In this document: positions 1 through 9,960 of the stretch, piece after piece
Numbering within the stretch: the first letter of the stretch is position 1
How the letters are laid out: each line of letters opens with the position of its first letter
Origin: Rotaria macrura
Taxonomy: Eukaryota > Rotifera > Eurotatoria > Philodinida > Philodinidae
Assembly: GCA_900239685.1 (NCBI GenBank)
Contig: OENT01000620.1
Coordinates: 1 to 64,000 of the forward strand
Length of the DNA stretch: 64,000 nucleotides
Direction: 5' to 3'
The notes under the pieces: generated by a model
What the model saw: only the letters and a program-made list of their open reading frames with translations
What the model was told of the DNA's origin: nothing
Databases searched by the model: none
Translations under genes and position numbers: made by a program

Positions 1-105
1 GTTTTTCCGGCCGGGAACGGCCGGAAATACACCGGAACCGGCAGGAAGAAGCCGGAAAATATCCCGTTTCCTGCGGGTTCCGGCCGGATCCGGGCTCCGG
101 AACGA
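1..105. repeat. CCGG-rich self-similar repeat, cut by the window edge
   Basis: A very GC-rich patch in an AT-rich region, made of variants of the word CCGGAAC/GGCCGG in both orientations. It stops abruptly where the FG-GAP sequence begins. It looks like the end of a small non-autonomous element. Only one end is visible, so family and ends cannot be assigned. Confidence 0.55.
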
Positions 106-522
106 ACGACCTGGGCATCTCTGACTGTTGGGGATTTCAACAACGACACCCATCTGGATATCGTTCTCAGCAATTACCTTCAGAATACTGTGGATATACT
201 TTTTGGATATGGTAATGGTTCTTTTGTAAATCAAATGAGCTTTTCAACGCATCCTTTATCTTCTCCATCTTCTGTAACTGTGGGTGATTTTAACAACGAC
301 AATTTGGTGGACATTGTAATTGTTAGTTACGATACCAATAACCTTGGTGTCCTCTGTGGACATGGAAATGGAACCTTTGCAAGTCTGATGTTATTTTCGA
401 TGAACTACGGATCCGGCCCATTTCTCGTTGTCGTTAGTGATTTGAACAATGACAGAAAACAAGATTTGGTCGTGGCTAATTATGGCAATGACAGTTTAAG
501 TGTTTTGTTACAAACTTGTTAG
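1..522 (+). CDS. FG-GAP/VCBS-repeat protein, C-terminal exon (partial)
   Basis: The frame starting at base 1 is open to the TAG at 520-522, so this is the last part of a longer protein. From about base 109 it reads as tandem FG-GAP/VCBS repeats: three units carry the Asp-rich core seen as VGDFNND, VGDFNND and VSDLNND, each followed by an LDIV/VDIV/QDLV strand and a Gly-Asn-Gly turn. Such repeats fold as blades of an integrin-alpha-like beta-propeller, and the Asp-rich loop usually binds calcium. Secreted proteins of this kind are very abundant in bdelloid rotifers; the ligand is unknown. The first ~105 bases encode Gly/Pro/Arg-rich residues unlike the family and coincide with a CCGG-rich repeat, so the true exon start may be near 105, or the repeat may have become coding. 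The rest of the gene lies outside the window. Confidence 0.8.
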   Translation, partial: VFPAGNGRKYTGTGRKKPENIPFPAGSGRIRAPERTTWASLTVGDFNNDTHLDIVLSNYLQNTVDILFGYGNGSFVNQMSFSTHPLSSPSSVTVGDFNNDNLVDIVIVSYDTNNLGVLCGHGNGTFASLMLFSMNYGSGPFLVVVSDLNNDRKQDLVVANYGNDSLSVLLQTC

Positions 523-1060
523 TTTTCTATCTCGTAGCGCATTTATATGCTAATACGAAGTTTATTTCTGTTTTCAAAATTCAAAAAGTTCTTGACTACG
601 AAATTTGAGTGCTACGAATATATGTAATTCGAACAATCTTGTAAGAGAGGCTTTTATCTAATGAGGGTCTGTGTGTGCGTATGGGTATAGGCGTGTTTAG
701 CACTCAATAATTTGGATTCAAAGCTTCACGGGGCGTTTCTTCATCGTTGAGTAGGTTTTTATCGTGAGTTAAGATGATTTCGTGATCGGAAATTTTTCGA
801 TGATGTATGCTCTTCGTAGCTATGGCAGAATGGTTTCCGTTTTCGACACTTAAAATATTGTTTTGGTTGTTTTGAAAAGCCGATAGTGGCGTAGTGTATT
901 GCTGATTGCAAATTAAATTAAGATAATGCATATATTTGTTATGAGTAATGGATTGACAGGTTGGGCTCGTTTTTTTTAATTTCAATATCGTGTAAATAAG
1001 TATCTTTCCCAGGTCGATCATTCTGAATGTCCGTAACGGCGTCGTAAACGACGAAAGCAG
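523..1060. other. Intergenic, nothing recognised
   Basis: This is the 3' flank of the FG-GAP gene. Short open frames here have no recognisable domain and no splice support. Confidence 0.6.
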
Positions 1061-1375
1061 GCGCTTTTATGGGCCGTAATCTGTCAGCCCGTTTTATGAC
1101 CCACCGTTTAGTGCAGTAAACGATCATCGGTTTTAGAAGAAACGGCCATCGTTCTTCGCCCTATGTTACGCATAAAACGGTATTCCGAAAAACGGTCTCC
1201 ATAAAATATCGTGCAATATTATACAACATTGCTTCTCCCATTGCTTTCGTCATCCCATTTTACGGGTGAAAATACGGCGGAAAACGATGGCCGTTTCTTG
1301 TAAAAACGATGATAGTTTACTGCACTAAACGGTAAGTTATAAAACGGGTGGAAGAATAACGGCTCGTAATAGCGC
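1061..1375. repeat. Foldback (palindromic) element rich in AAACGG
   Basis: Two inverted arms of about 104 bases, 1061-1164 and 1272-1375, match closely. Both contain CCGTTTAGTGCAGTAAAC (or its complement) and AAGAAACGGCCATCG. The loop of ~107 bases is also rich in AAAACGG. No coding capacity is visible. The structure fits a MITE or foldback element. I could not identify a target-site duplication. Confidence 0.7.
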
Positions 1376-2237
1376 CGTTTTCTCCCATTTTATACTGTTT
1401 CCTGTCGGTTACGATGCCATTTTCTTTGACCTAGGTTAGTTATTTTTTTAATGCTACAGTTGTGTGGAGTCTGTTGTACGAAGAGTACTTTCAAGATTGA
1501 TAGAAAATATCTTGTTTTGATTTATCCTCACAATCAGGGATAGTGTGAGTAGGAAAGATTAATCGGTGGAAGTTGAATTCATCTCTACGAGATTGTTCCA
1601 TCTCAATAGCGAGTTTTGCGGTCACCGATGGTGTATATAGATGCCGTTTTTGAAACATATTAAAATTTTTCATTATGGCACAATCGGAACCGTGTTACCC
1701 TTCTGTGAAGCATGCGTTTACGTGAGATTGATGAGATACTCCGTTTCACCATGTTTTGGTATGTGAATGGAATCCTACAGTAAGGATAGATCGGCTTAAG
1801 AGTTTTTCCGTATTTTTATGCATCATTTGATATGCGACTGTTACTTTAATAATGCGTTTGTATCGTCGAGTTTTGGTGATCTAAAATACGTCTCCTAGAA
1901 AAAATAGGATTAATGCTGTGTAACGTCAAGGTATTAGTTCTGAATCAGTTTTGTAAACAGAGAACATATTTGGTTGGATGTTGAGAAATATTTATTTATA
2001 CGAATATAAAAATGAAATACAATGAATTGGTTGTCTATTCGACAGAAACCTTCGTTTCATGATGTATGAATGTGTGTATTAATTCTAGTTCTTAGCTCCG
2101 GTTGTTTATAGGTTATCGATTCAAGTCAAAGTTTGTTTTGTAGGTTTCCTGTGTATAATTAACGTTTCCAGTGTTCGATTTGTATTTGTAAGTATCTGAA
2201 TTTTAACGTTTCTATGTGTTGGCCCGTCATATGCATG
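1376..2237. other. Intergenic, nothing recognised
   Basis: AT-rich sequence between the foldback element and the hAT-like element. No convincing coding exon or RNA gene is seen. A short antisense open frame near 1491-1673 matches no family I know. Confidence 0.5.
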
Positions 2238-2245
2238 GTATTTCC

Positions 2246-3338
2246 CAGTGGTCCAACCAGGTCATTAGGACTGCCTGTCTGCGTGGGTGTGCCTGTCAGA
2301 GGCAGGCACAGGCCACGATTTTTAGGTCTGGCCTGTCTATATCATTTATATATATTGTCTTCTTTTCGATAGAAATTTTTTTAACAAATTGAAATTAGTG
2401 CTAGCAATTAGTAGAAGTATAGAATGATGTTCTGTGTTCGTTATGATGGATAGAAATGATGACTAATGTCCATATTATATCGCATAGTTCATCATTTGTA
2501 TCTATTCATTCTTTATGTTCTCATTTATCTACATTCTTTTAGTCTTGATTGCTGTTAAAATCGTTCTTATCCATTCTTGTTTTGATATTTATTATTGATT
2601 GTTAAAGTCCTTTTTATTTTTTCAAACATAAATGTTAGCATTTAATTGTGTTTCTTCAAGAAAAAGCTGATATTGATCTTCCATCTCTATTAATGATTCC
2701 ACACATCGTTCACTAGTAAAACAAAATACATGTTTCTATTTTATCATCGTAACAGTCAGGGCACTGCATTTGTGTGACTCTCTCCTCCGAAACATTCGAA
2801 AAATTGTCTTGCCTTCTATTTCAACAAATGAAATTCATACTACGTGCAACATGATTTTATAAATTACCCTCCGTGTTGCAGATGTCAAACTTAAAAATCC
2901 AGAATCTAAATCTCAATATTCTGTAAAACTCCGAAAAGTCTTAAACAATCTAAAAAAACGCTCCAAAAAAACTCGAAAAAATCTCAAGAAACTCCCAAAA
3001 ACTTTGAAAAAATCTAGAGAAAGTCTAAAAAAAAAATTTCGAAAAACCAAACAATTCAGAAAAGTCCGGAAAAAATTCCGGTAAAATCTCGAAAAATTGT
3101 CAGAATCCAGAAGACCTGACAATACTAGCTACTTCCTCGCTAAATTTTCGGAAAGTAGGATATTACAGGTTACTCACACCACCAATTTTTGGTTGCTCCC
3201 GACACCTCTGTTAATGTTATTGGTATGAAATAGAAATAGACAGGCCTATCCGGCAGGCCAGGCCGAACAAATAAGTCCGCAGACACAGGCAGGTATGAAA
3301 TATGAAGGCCTTCAAAAAAGCAGCCTAGTTGGACCCTG
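2246..3338. mobile_element. hAT-like non-autonomous DNA transposon
   Basis: The ends form imperfect inverted repeats: CAGTGGTCCAACCAGG at 2246-2261, and a right end whose complement reads CAGGGTCCAACTAGGC. The element is flanked by GTATTTCC (2238-2245) and GTATTTGC (3339-3346), a 7-of-8 match to an 8-bp target duplication, the length made by hAT transposases. Subterminal CAGGC/GCCTG words recur at both ends. No transposase frame is present, so it would depend on an enzyme from elsewhere. The right flank is Penelope-like sequence, suggesting insertion into or beside that older element. Confidence 0.75.
2915..3115. repeat. A-rich degenerate short tandem repeat inside the hAT-like element
   Basis: About 200 bases made of loosely repeated units such as CTCGAAAAA, TCTAAAAAA and CTCCAAAAA. 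It is low-complexity and strongly purine-skewed on the plus strand. The open frame on the opposite strand (Phe/Arg-rich) is a product of the repeat and not a gene. Confidence 0.7.
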
Positions 3339-3346
3339 GTATTTGC

Positions 3347-4335
3347 GTCACCATATATGATTTTCGGAAGTTGATCGACGATCAATTGTCGAAGGTATAA
3401 CATGGATTCATTATGTTTGAACCTCAAATATTTTGATGCCATACGGTTGGTGATCGAATTGGATCTTGTTGAATTATGTCAAGTTGCTTGTCACGTCGTG
3501 CTGGTTTTGATACAGTGATGTGTGTTCAGGATAGGCATGGCGCTATTAAGTTTGAAGAATCGATAAAATTTACTTTTTATGAAGATTTTCGAGTAATCAT
3601 TTAATAACAGTGACATGTGAATACGAATATATTCTCGGTTAAAATCATTTGCATCTGAACAAATACGAGCTGCACACAGTAATGCAGCATATGATATATT
3701 TCGATATGTCTTAGATAGTTCGACGTACATGGTAACATATATGGTTCGGCAGTTGGCTTATGATTATGATATCCCACGGAATATTTTTGAGGGGAAAAAC
3801 GCGGTCAACCGCGGTTATTTTCACCTAACCGCGGTTTTCCCTAGAAAATCCCGGTGTCACTGGAAAAAACGCGGTTAACCGAGGTTTTTCTAGCTGCATT
3901 TTAAATTAACCGCAGTTTCCTAAATGAAAACCGCGGTTTTTAGTGTTTTTCGTAGAGACGAATAAAAGATCTGACTCCCGCGTTTCGAAATACCGTAACA
4001 AAACGCAGTATTGAAAAACGCAAATAACCGCGTTTGTGTATCGAATTTTTTTCCGTGGGTAAAGAAACATTTTCAATTGACCATTTTCATCGACAATAAC
4101 ATTATCCAAGAAACTAACGGATGAATCGATTTCATGGTGAATTTTGATTTTATCGTCTTTATTGTTTGGTTCTTCAAGTTCATGGTGAATTTCACCTTTG
4201 ATTTGATTAGTAGTCATGAATATGTCATCGATGTATCTACTAAAGATAAATGTGGATGTGAGTTTGAATCTTTCATGCATGCACTGCGGACATCGATATC
4301 AACACCCTCAAGCATCATTCTCAGATCTTAAGCCT
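3347..4335 (-). mobile_element. Penelope-like (Athena-type) retroelement fossil, interrupted by an insertion
   Basis: On the minus strand, blocks of a Penelope-like reverse transcriptase are recognisable. The catalytic RYIDDIFMT motif is followed downstream by SVSFLD (near 4100-4250). After an inserted element come HKPTAEPYMLP and a thumb-like block with YAALLCAARICS (3491-3772). Further similarity runs to about 3350, where the hAT-like element abuts it. Only part of the polymerase is present and the copy is clearly old and broken. No N-terminal region or GIY-YIG endonuclease is seen; Athena elements typically lack the latter. Family assignment rests on motif recognition. Confidence 0.75.
3773..4059. 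mobile_element. Small palindromic element rich in AACCGCGG, nested in the Penelope-like fossil
   Basis: A 287-base insert with ends CCCACGGAA and a complementary TTCCGTGGG. Inside it the self-complementary word AACCGCGGTT and its variants recur at least six times. It splits the Penelope-like polymerase sequence, which resumes on both sides, so it inserted later. It has no coding capacity. I see no clear target-site duplication. It resembles a MITE of unknown superfamily. Confidence 0.65.
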
Positions 4336-5339
4336 TAGTGAAGCGTGTCATTGCGTATTTTCAATATCTCTGTTTATAGTTTTTACGCTTCAAATTCAAT
4401 CATCAGAATTGATATGACGATGATGCATTTGTGTATGTAATTTCAATGCTTCATCTGGATTCTAAATCGATATCTTTATGGATGCGTCGAAAAATGGAAT
4501 AAATACATAGGACATCATGCCAATGATAGAACGAGAGCTGCGAAATGCAAATGATATCACCACCTAACAATTTTGTGCGAAAATGTTGTAATAGTACACA
4601 CCTACACGCAGACTAACAATGAAAAAAAACACGCATAAGTCAAAATACAAGAAGCCTTTAGAGATTTAGGCTAACGGGTCGATAGATGTATTTGTACATT
4701 TTTTGACAAAGATGGCTGCGATAGGGACTTATCCGCAATCGTTAAAATTCTAAAAGAAATAGTTTTCTCAATTTTGCATACAAAGAACAAGCGAAGTGTG
4801 TAGATAGGATTCAGAGGGAAACTAAATACAACTACTACCCAACTCGAGAAGTGAGACCCAGATCCCGCATGAAAGCACCGGAACATGCTAGGAAATTGGA
4901 AACAGAAATAAGATGATGGAATCCAGTAACCGGATTTATCTGATGGCGACCGAAACTGTCCAAATCGGCAGTCGAAAACAGTATCTTTTCGGCACCTTCC
5001 TGCTGAAAACTCTCGGAAGCTGGCATCAGAGATCGTTGACCAGTATATCTAATCCAATAATAAATGAACAATTATAAAAATCAACATTTTCCAATGGGTA
5101 AATCTTCAAATGAAATGCGGTTGTTAGCAGTAACTGATCTCCTAAAACTGATTTAAAAAATCCATACACTCATTCACACAATTACAAAGTCACTAACTAT
5201 AATAAACTGTGTGAGGTTTTAGAATTGATTGCAGACTCGTGAGTCGATACACACGTACGTAAGCGTTCACTAATAAAGTTATATTTCGTTTGATAAATAC
5301 CAGACAGTTTCTCTGTTGCTTCGACTACGAAAGCTAGCA
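4336..5339. other. Intergenic, possible decayed CCGG-type repeat at 4850-5060
   Basis: No gene is recognised. The stretch 4850-5060 is GC-richer than its surroundings. Read on the minus strand it encodes Gly/Ser/Pro-rich residues resembling the translated CCGG repeat at 1-105, including a shared GGATCTGGGTCTC-like segment. It may be a decayed copy of that element. Confidence 0.35.
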
Positions 5340-6325
5340 TTAACACCAACCCTCAAATTGGTTCCAGGATTCAGAGCGACACGATTGTGAGGAATGTAAG
5401 ACTTTGACGATGAATGGCCACATTTCAAATTTAATATTGGCTTTTATCAGTGCTGCTTTGATCCTGCATTCGGGCTCGTTGGCTCGAGAGCCACAAACTT
5501 GAAGTGGAAGATCACGAATTGAGCTAATACGCATATAGACATCTGCAAATTTCCGTGGAACAATTGCAAATAGATGCGAAAGTCCATGATCTTTTGTATT
5601 ACAGTGAGTTAGATTTGTGCTCCACGACAGGTCATAACCTGATGGTATATCTTCTAAGCAATGGTAGTATGGATTGACGAGAATTCGATCATTTGGTAGT
5701 TGGCTTGGTGATGGCAGCGGTTTAGCAAAGATTAAATCAGGACGGCTTCGAACGATAAATTGATACTTGATACCATTCTCTGTTTCTGCCATTTCAATAT
5801 GCTCTAAACAACGTTGCCACATTGAATAACCTAAGGGATCACTGATGACATCATGGTGACCACTCGTTAAAATCCATTCGACTTTGCGAGGAGAAAGATN
5901 TAATCAAGCACAGCATTGTACTTCTCTTTCAGCTTGTCTGCAGCGATTTTTCTATCGACAGAAGGGGAAGTTTTTCGAGACTCAAGAACAACAAAGAGAT
6001 CACCATCTAGAATTTTCAAAGCTTGTCGTCGGTAAGCAGCATACATTTCTTCTCTATAGAGCGAACTAGGATCACCTGTTAAGCAATGAGCAAAATGACC
6101 GACCCTTCGCGTTTGTGTTACATTGGGCACGTGATGAATACACCTGGGTTGAATTTTAAAAGTGAGCAATAGATAAAAGAGTATAACAGTTTCGATAATA
6201 CACAAAAATTTTAACCAATAGGTTTGGCGGTATGTGTCTCTGACGATGGTCAATATCTTCAGTTTGAATAGTCTTGACCATATTGCATCGTTTGGGCGAA
6301 ATTTTCCTAGAGTATTCTCGTTGGC
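5340..6325 (-). CDS. Type II membrane protein with glycosyltransferase-like luminal domain, frame broken at an ambiguous base
   Basis: Read right to left: a short basic N-terminus, one hydrophobic segment (LKFLCIIETVILFYLLLTF, the layout of a Golgi type II protein), then a luminal domain with VEWILTSGHHDVISDP and the signature IVRSRPDL, ending in Trp-Cys. The RSRPDL block is shared by a widespread family of uncharacterised, probably nucleotide-sugar-binding proteins (DUF7796-like), so a transferase role is inference. The frame shifts exactly at the single N (base 5900). The pieces on both sides continue in sense, so a base-calling gap is more likely than a real break. There is no ATG in the first visible exon part. 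TTTAG just before 6325 (minus strand) fits a 3' splice site, so one or more upstream exons are missing from this model. Length as seen is about 328 residues. Confidence 0.6.
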
Positions 6326-7531
6326 CTAAACATTATGAATCAATGAAAATAATAATGCAATTGTTTCCTGTAGTCTTTTCTAATATGGGAATATCTTCAG
6401 ACTTCACATGCTTTTCGTGCACACAATGAAATACGCAGACAGAAACAAGTTCCGATGGATTTCAAAGATTTATGGGCACCATTGTATTGTCTATTCAATT
6501 GAAAATAAATGGCATGAACTGTTGACGAATATATAGCAAATTATAATTAAGTTCTTCTGGACAAATGAACAATCCACAGCTTCTTGCAATCGATTGGTTA
6601 TGAGCTAACGATCGATGGAAGGATATTCATGAATTTCATATATGAATCACTAATGATCTCGATAGTTGATCACACGTAGGTTAGTTGAATGTCAACTGAA
6701 ACGTTAAAATCTCAACGCAAGTTGTAGCATAGATTACAATTCAGGAGTCTTATCGAACTACTACTGTTTATGATTCATAGTGGATCACTATTGGAATTGA
6801 CATGACCCATGTTTGAAATTATGATGGACATGTGATGACTATAAAGTGAAGGCAACTTGTGCGAGAGAGATTGAGTGAACGGCTATAGACAGTAGTAAAG
6901 AGTAATCGAAGAAACTGATCGAAGAAACAATTTCTAGTAGGTATACTATAACTATTTCGACTACTATCTGACTAACTTAGCTGATCCAAAGTATATCAGA
7001 CAAAAAACATAGAACAAGAAAATCAAACATAATAGTAAGTTTTTGTTGTTTTGAAACATTCAAGATGTTTTTCCTCTTGACGTTTTATTCCAAATGTTAC
7101 AGCTGAAGCAATGATTACTTTGTGAGCTGCTATAAATACTGTGATTTGGTCAATGAAGTATAAATATGCTAGTATTTTCTTTTATCAGTAGTTCTCCCAT
7201 TTTTTTCAGTATCAAATAACTAATCCTCCGATTAAGAACGCGATTACTCTAATTCCTAGAAATGAACGAGTCGATATGAGAGCTTCTGTGACAATAAATC
7301 TGACCTACACATTCAGATTCAGACTTAGCATGATTATTGTATAATCTTTCTTATTGTAGTTTTTTGTTGAGTCGGATTAAAATAAAAATAATGCTTTTGA
7401 AGAACATTGCATAAAAAAGTATGTAGCTTAGATTTACTATGACGAATTCATTGAATAGTTCTTCTATGGTAATGATGAATTTGTTGATTAATCGTTCTTT
7501 ACGTACATGGCATTGCAACCATATCATATGC
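6326..7531. other. Intergenic / upstream region, no gene recognised
   Basis: It probably contains the missing 5' exon(s) of the minus-strand gene ending at 6325, but no start exon could be fixed. The rest is AT-rich with no recognisable coding exon. Confidence 0.4.
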
Positions 7532-7539
7532 TATATTTC

Positions 7540-7972
7540 GAAGGGGGAAACAGTGGATTTCTGGATTGTTTTTGGATTTTATTCGGATTTTGAAAATCCT
7601 AAAATCCAACAGCAATATCCTCTTGAAAATGAAGGAATTTCGGGCTGAAATTTTTATCATACATAGGTCTTGTGGTTCTTAGAATATTCTAAGAGTTTCA
7701 TTGTAAACGCATGTTTTCTCTTGAAGATAGTGCGAGCGGCAAGCAATACTCATATTTCACAGCACGATCAGAAAACCCTTTTTTCTTGAAAGTTGATTAT
7801 CTTAAGAAGGAAACACTCATTTACATTGAAGCTTTCAGGATATTTTACGAAACACAAGGTCTACATATGATAAAAATTTCAGCTCGAAATTCCTTCATTT
7901 ACAAGAGGAAATTGCTGGTGAATTTTGGGATTTCGGAATTGCCAATCCCAAAAACCTTCCGTTTCCCCCTTT
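7540..7972. mobile_element. 433-bp foldback/MITE with perfect 8-bp target duplication
   Basis: The ends are GAAGGGGGAAAC and a right end whose complement is AAAGGGGGAAAC. Long inverted arms (about 7540-7708 and 7795-7972) match at most positions, including TGAAGGAATTTCG and CTGAAATTTTTATCAT. The flanking octamer TATATTTC occurs at 7532-7539 and again at 7973-7980, a perfect 8-bp duplication compatible with a hAT-type transposase. There is no coding capacity; open frames across it are by-products of the palindrome. Confidence 0.8.
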
Positions 7973-7980
7973 TATATTTC

Positions 7981-9043
7981 TTCTTTCATAACCAATCAGC
8001 TTGACTTTGTTTTTTGTTCATGATACTATATCTATGAATAAAATCCTAACTTAGCTCTCATCTCATCATGGAGTCTCATTTAAATAAAAATCAAATTCAA
8101 TTTATGTGTAAATATTTCAAAGAAAAACTTCCAGAAAATTGTACTGGACTCTTTTAGAAACTAATTATGTATTGTAAGACAAAATAGAAATATTTCAGTA
8201 CCTCATGCATTTTCAAGATGGCGATTTCAGTGGTTGTATGTCGACTATTACTGTTTGCAGCAATTTTATAGTAAGATAGTCAAGTCAATCTTTGAATTTA
8301 TTGAAGACATTGCTCTTACCTACCATAAGCAAATGGAAACCATAAAGTTGATCAAAAGCGTGTGTCACGAAGAAAAAGAGGCAATAATTAATGTTAGAGA
8401 GAATGCATACAAGTTCATCAAGTAGACAGAGAAAAATATCTTGATGCTGACGATGATTGAATGAGAAAAACAAGTAAAGGGAACAAACGAGATGCATTCG
8501 AAGAACAAACGCAATATTTTTACAACAGAAAGAAACGTAAAAGAAAGAAAATGGATCGAAAAATGTTCTTCTCTTAAAAAGTATTTCTTTTTTATGCTTT
8601 ACCAAAAATACCTAAAAAATTTTGATTCCTAGATTTTTTCACGTCTCACACGTAGACAAAAAAGTATTTGGTTTAGCATTTTAATTTAAAATGTTTCTAC
8701 CAGTTTTAAGATTCGCTACTCCGTCGTTGTACAATACATCACCACTAGATTCCTATATTCAAAGGCATTTTGTCCATTAGCACATCGGTTTCTTGATGTC
8801 GTTGTTGATCTTAATGAATACTTCTCTATTGAACTCTTAATTGCATTCATCAATGGCATGACCCGAAGAAAAATTGACCGTCAATTTTCAATCCTTGATA
8901 ACATTCTGCATAGAGTTCTTTCCTTTCCAATTCTTGAGCACATGTTTGAAGCCCATTGTATAAAAATTTTTGTTTCATTCGTACTTTAGCATTGGCAGTG
9001 TGTGAACTTTCTTATTAATGTACAATCGTGATTATGGATTGAC
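7981..9043. other. Intergenic, nothing recognised
   Basis: AT-rich. A 63-codon plus-strand frame at 8234-8425 encodes a Lys/Glu/Ile-rich helix-like peptide with no recognisable family and no supporting splice sites. Confidence 0.5.
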
Positions 9044-9052
9044 TGTTACAAT

Positions 9053-9708
9053 AGTAAATCTAATTTTATGAATATCATATGTTTATTACAGAACTATTGA
9101 GAATGTTAAAATTTTATGAAAAACACAAAAGAATTCTTCTTCTTCGTTGTTGTTCAATCATTTCTTGATATTTCGGCCATTTCAATTTTCTGCCACTTGC
9201 AAAATTTTTCTTCTTATCAACCTGATCATGTGATGGTTGTTATTCAACAACTTTTGTTGATATGTTTCATTGATACGTTGTTGTTAATCATCCTTTACCT
9301 GATTCTTTACCTGTTGTTGTTATGTTCAAAAGTGAAAAATAGACACAATTTTTCTCTTTTGACATGAACAAATAAAGTACTACAAGGTGATTTGAATAAA
9401 TTAAAAAAAGTTGTATCTATGTTTCACTTTTGAACATAACAGGAACGGGTAAAGAATCAGGTAAAGGATAATTAACAACAACGTATGAATGAAACATATC
9501 AACAAAAGACGTTGAATAACAACCATCACATGATCAGGTTGATAAGAAGAAAACTTTTGAAAATGGCAGAAAAATAAATAGGCAGAAATATCAAGAAATG
9601 ATTGAATAACAACGAAGAAGTAAAATTTTTTTGTGTTTTTTATAAAATTTTGACATTCTCAATAGTTCTGTAATAAACATATGATATTCATAAAATTAGA
9701 TTTACTTT
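9053..9708. repeat. Long hairpin (foldback element) with ~300-base arms
   Basis: The left arm 9053-9345 and right arm 9410-9708 are inverted copies at roughly 90% identity by eye. The outermost ~50 bases, starting AGTAAATCTAATTTTATG, are nearly perfect. The loop is only ~65 bases. The 12-mer TGTTACAATAGT lies just outside on the left (9044-9055) and again at 9745-9756, possibly a target duplication, but with about 35 unexplained bases on the right. No transposase is present. The antisense and sense open frames within it are by-products. Confidence 0.8.
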
Positions 9709-9960
9709 TGTTTTTCACCTATAGATTACCTTTCTCTTTTAACATGTTACAATAGTGTTTATTGAGAAATTATGAAAACGAAGTTGCTAACACCGACAAC
9801 GTTACGAGTCTGTAATTAGAAGCAACTTGTTGACCAATAAAAATAGTCTAATATTTGTTCCACAGCTATAGGATAGTGTTGTGAATGAGATATAGAAACT
9901 CCTGATGTTGGTTTTCTCATCACAAAGTTTATGCTCACATTTTGGATTGATTGAATTTAA

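Noticed and set aside
2913-3122. Phe/Arg-rich minus-strand open frame
   Set aside because: Produced by the A-rich short tandem repeat inside the hAT-like element.
9116-9367. 83-codon hydrophobic open frame
   Set aside because: It lies entirely on one arm of the 9.05-9.71 kb hairpin and is a by-product of the repeat.
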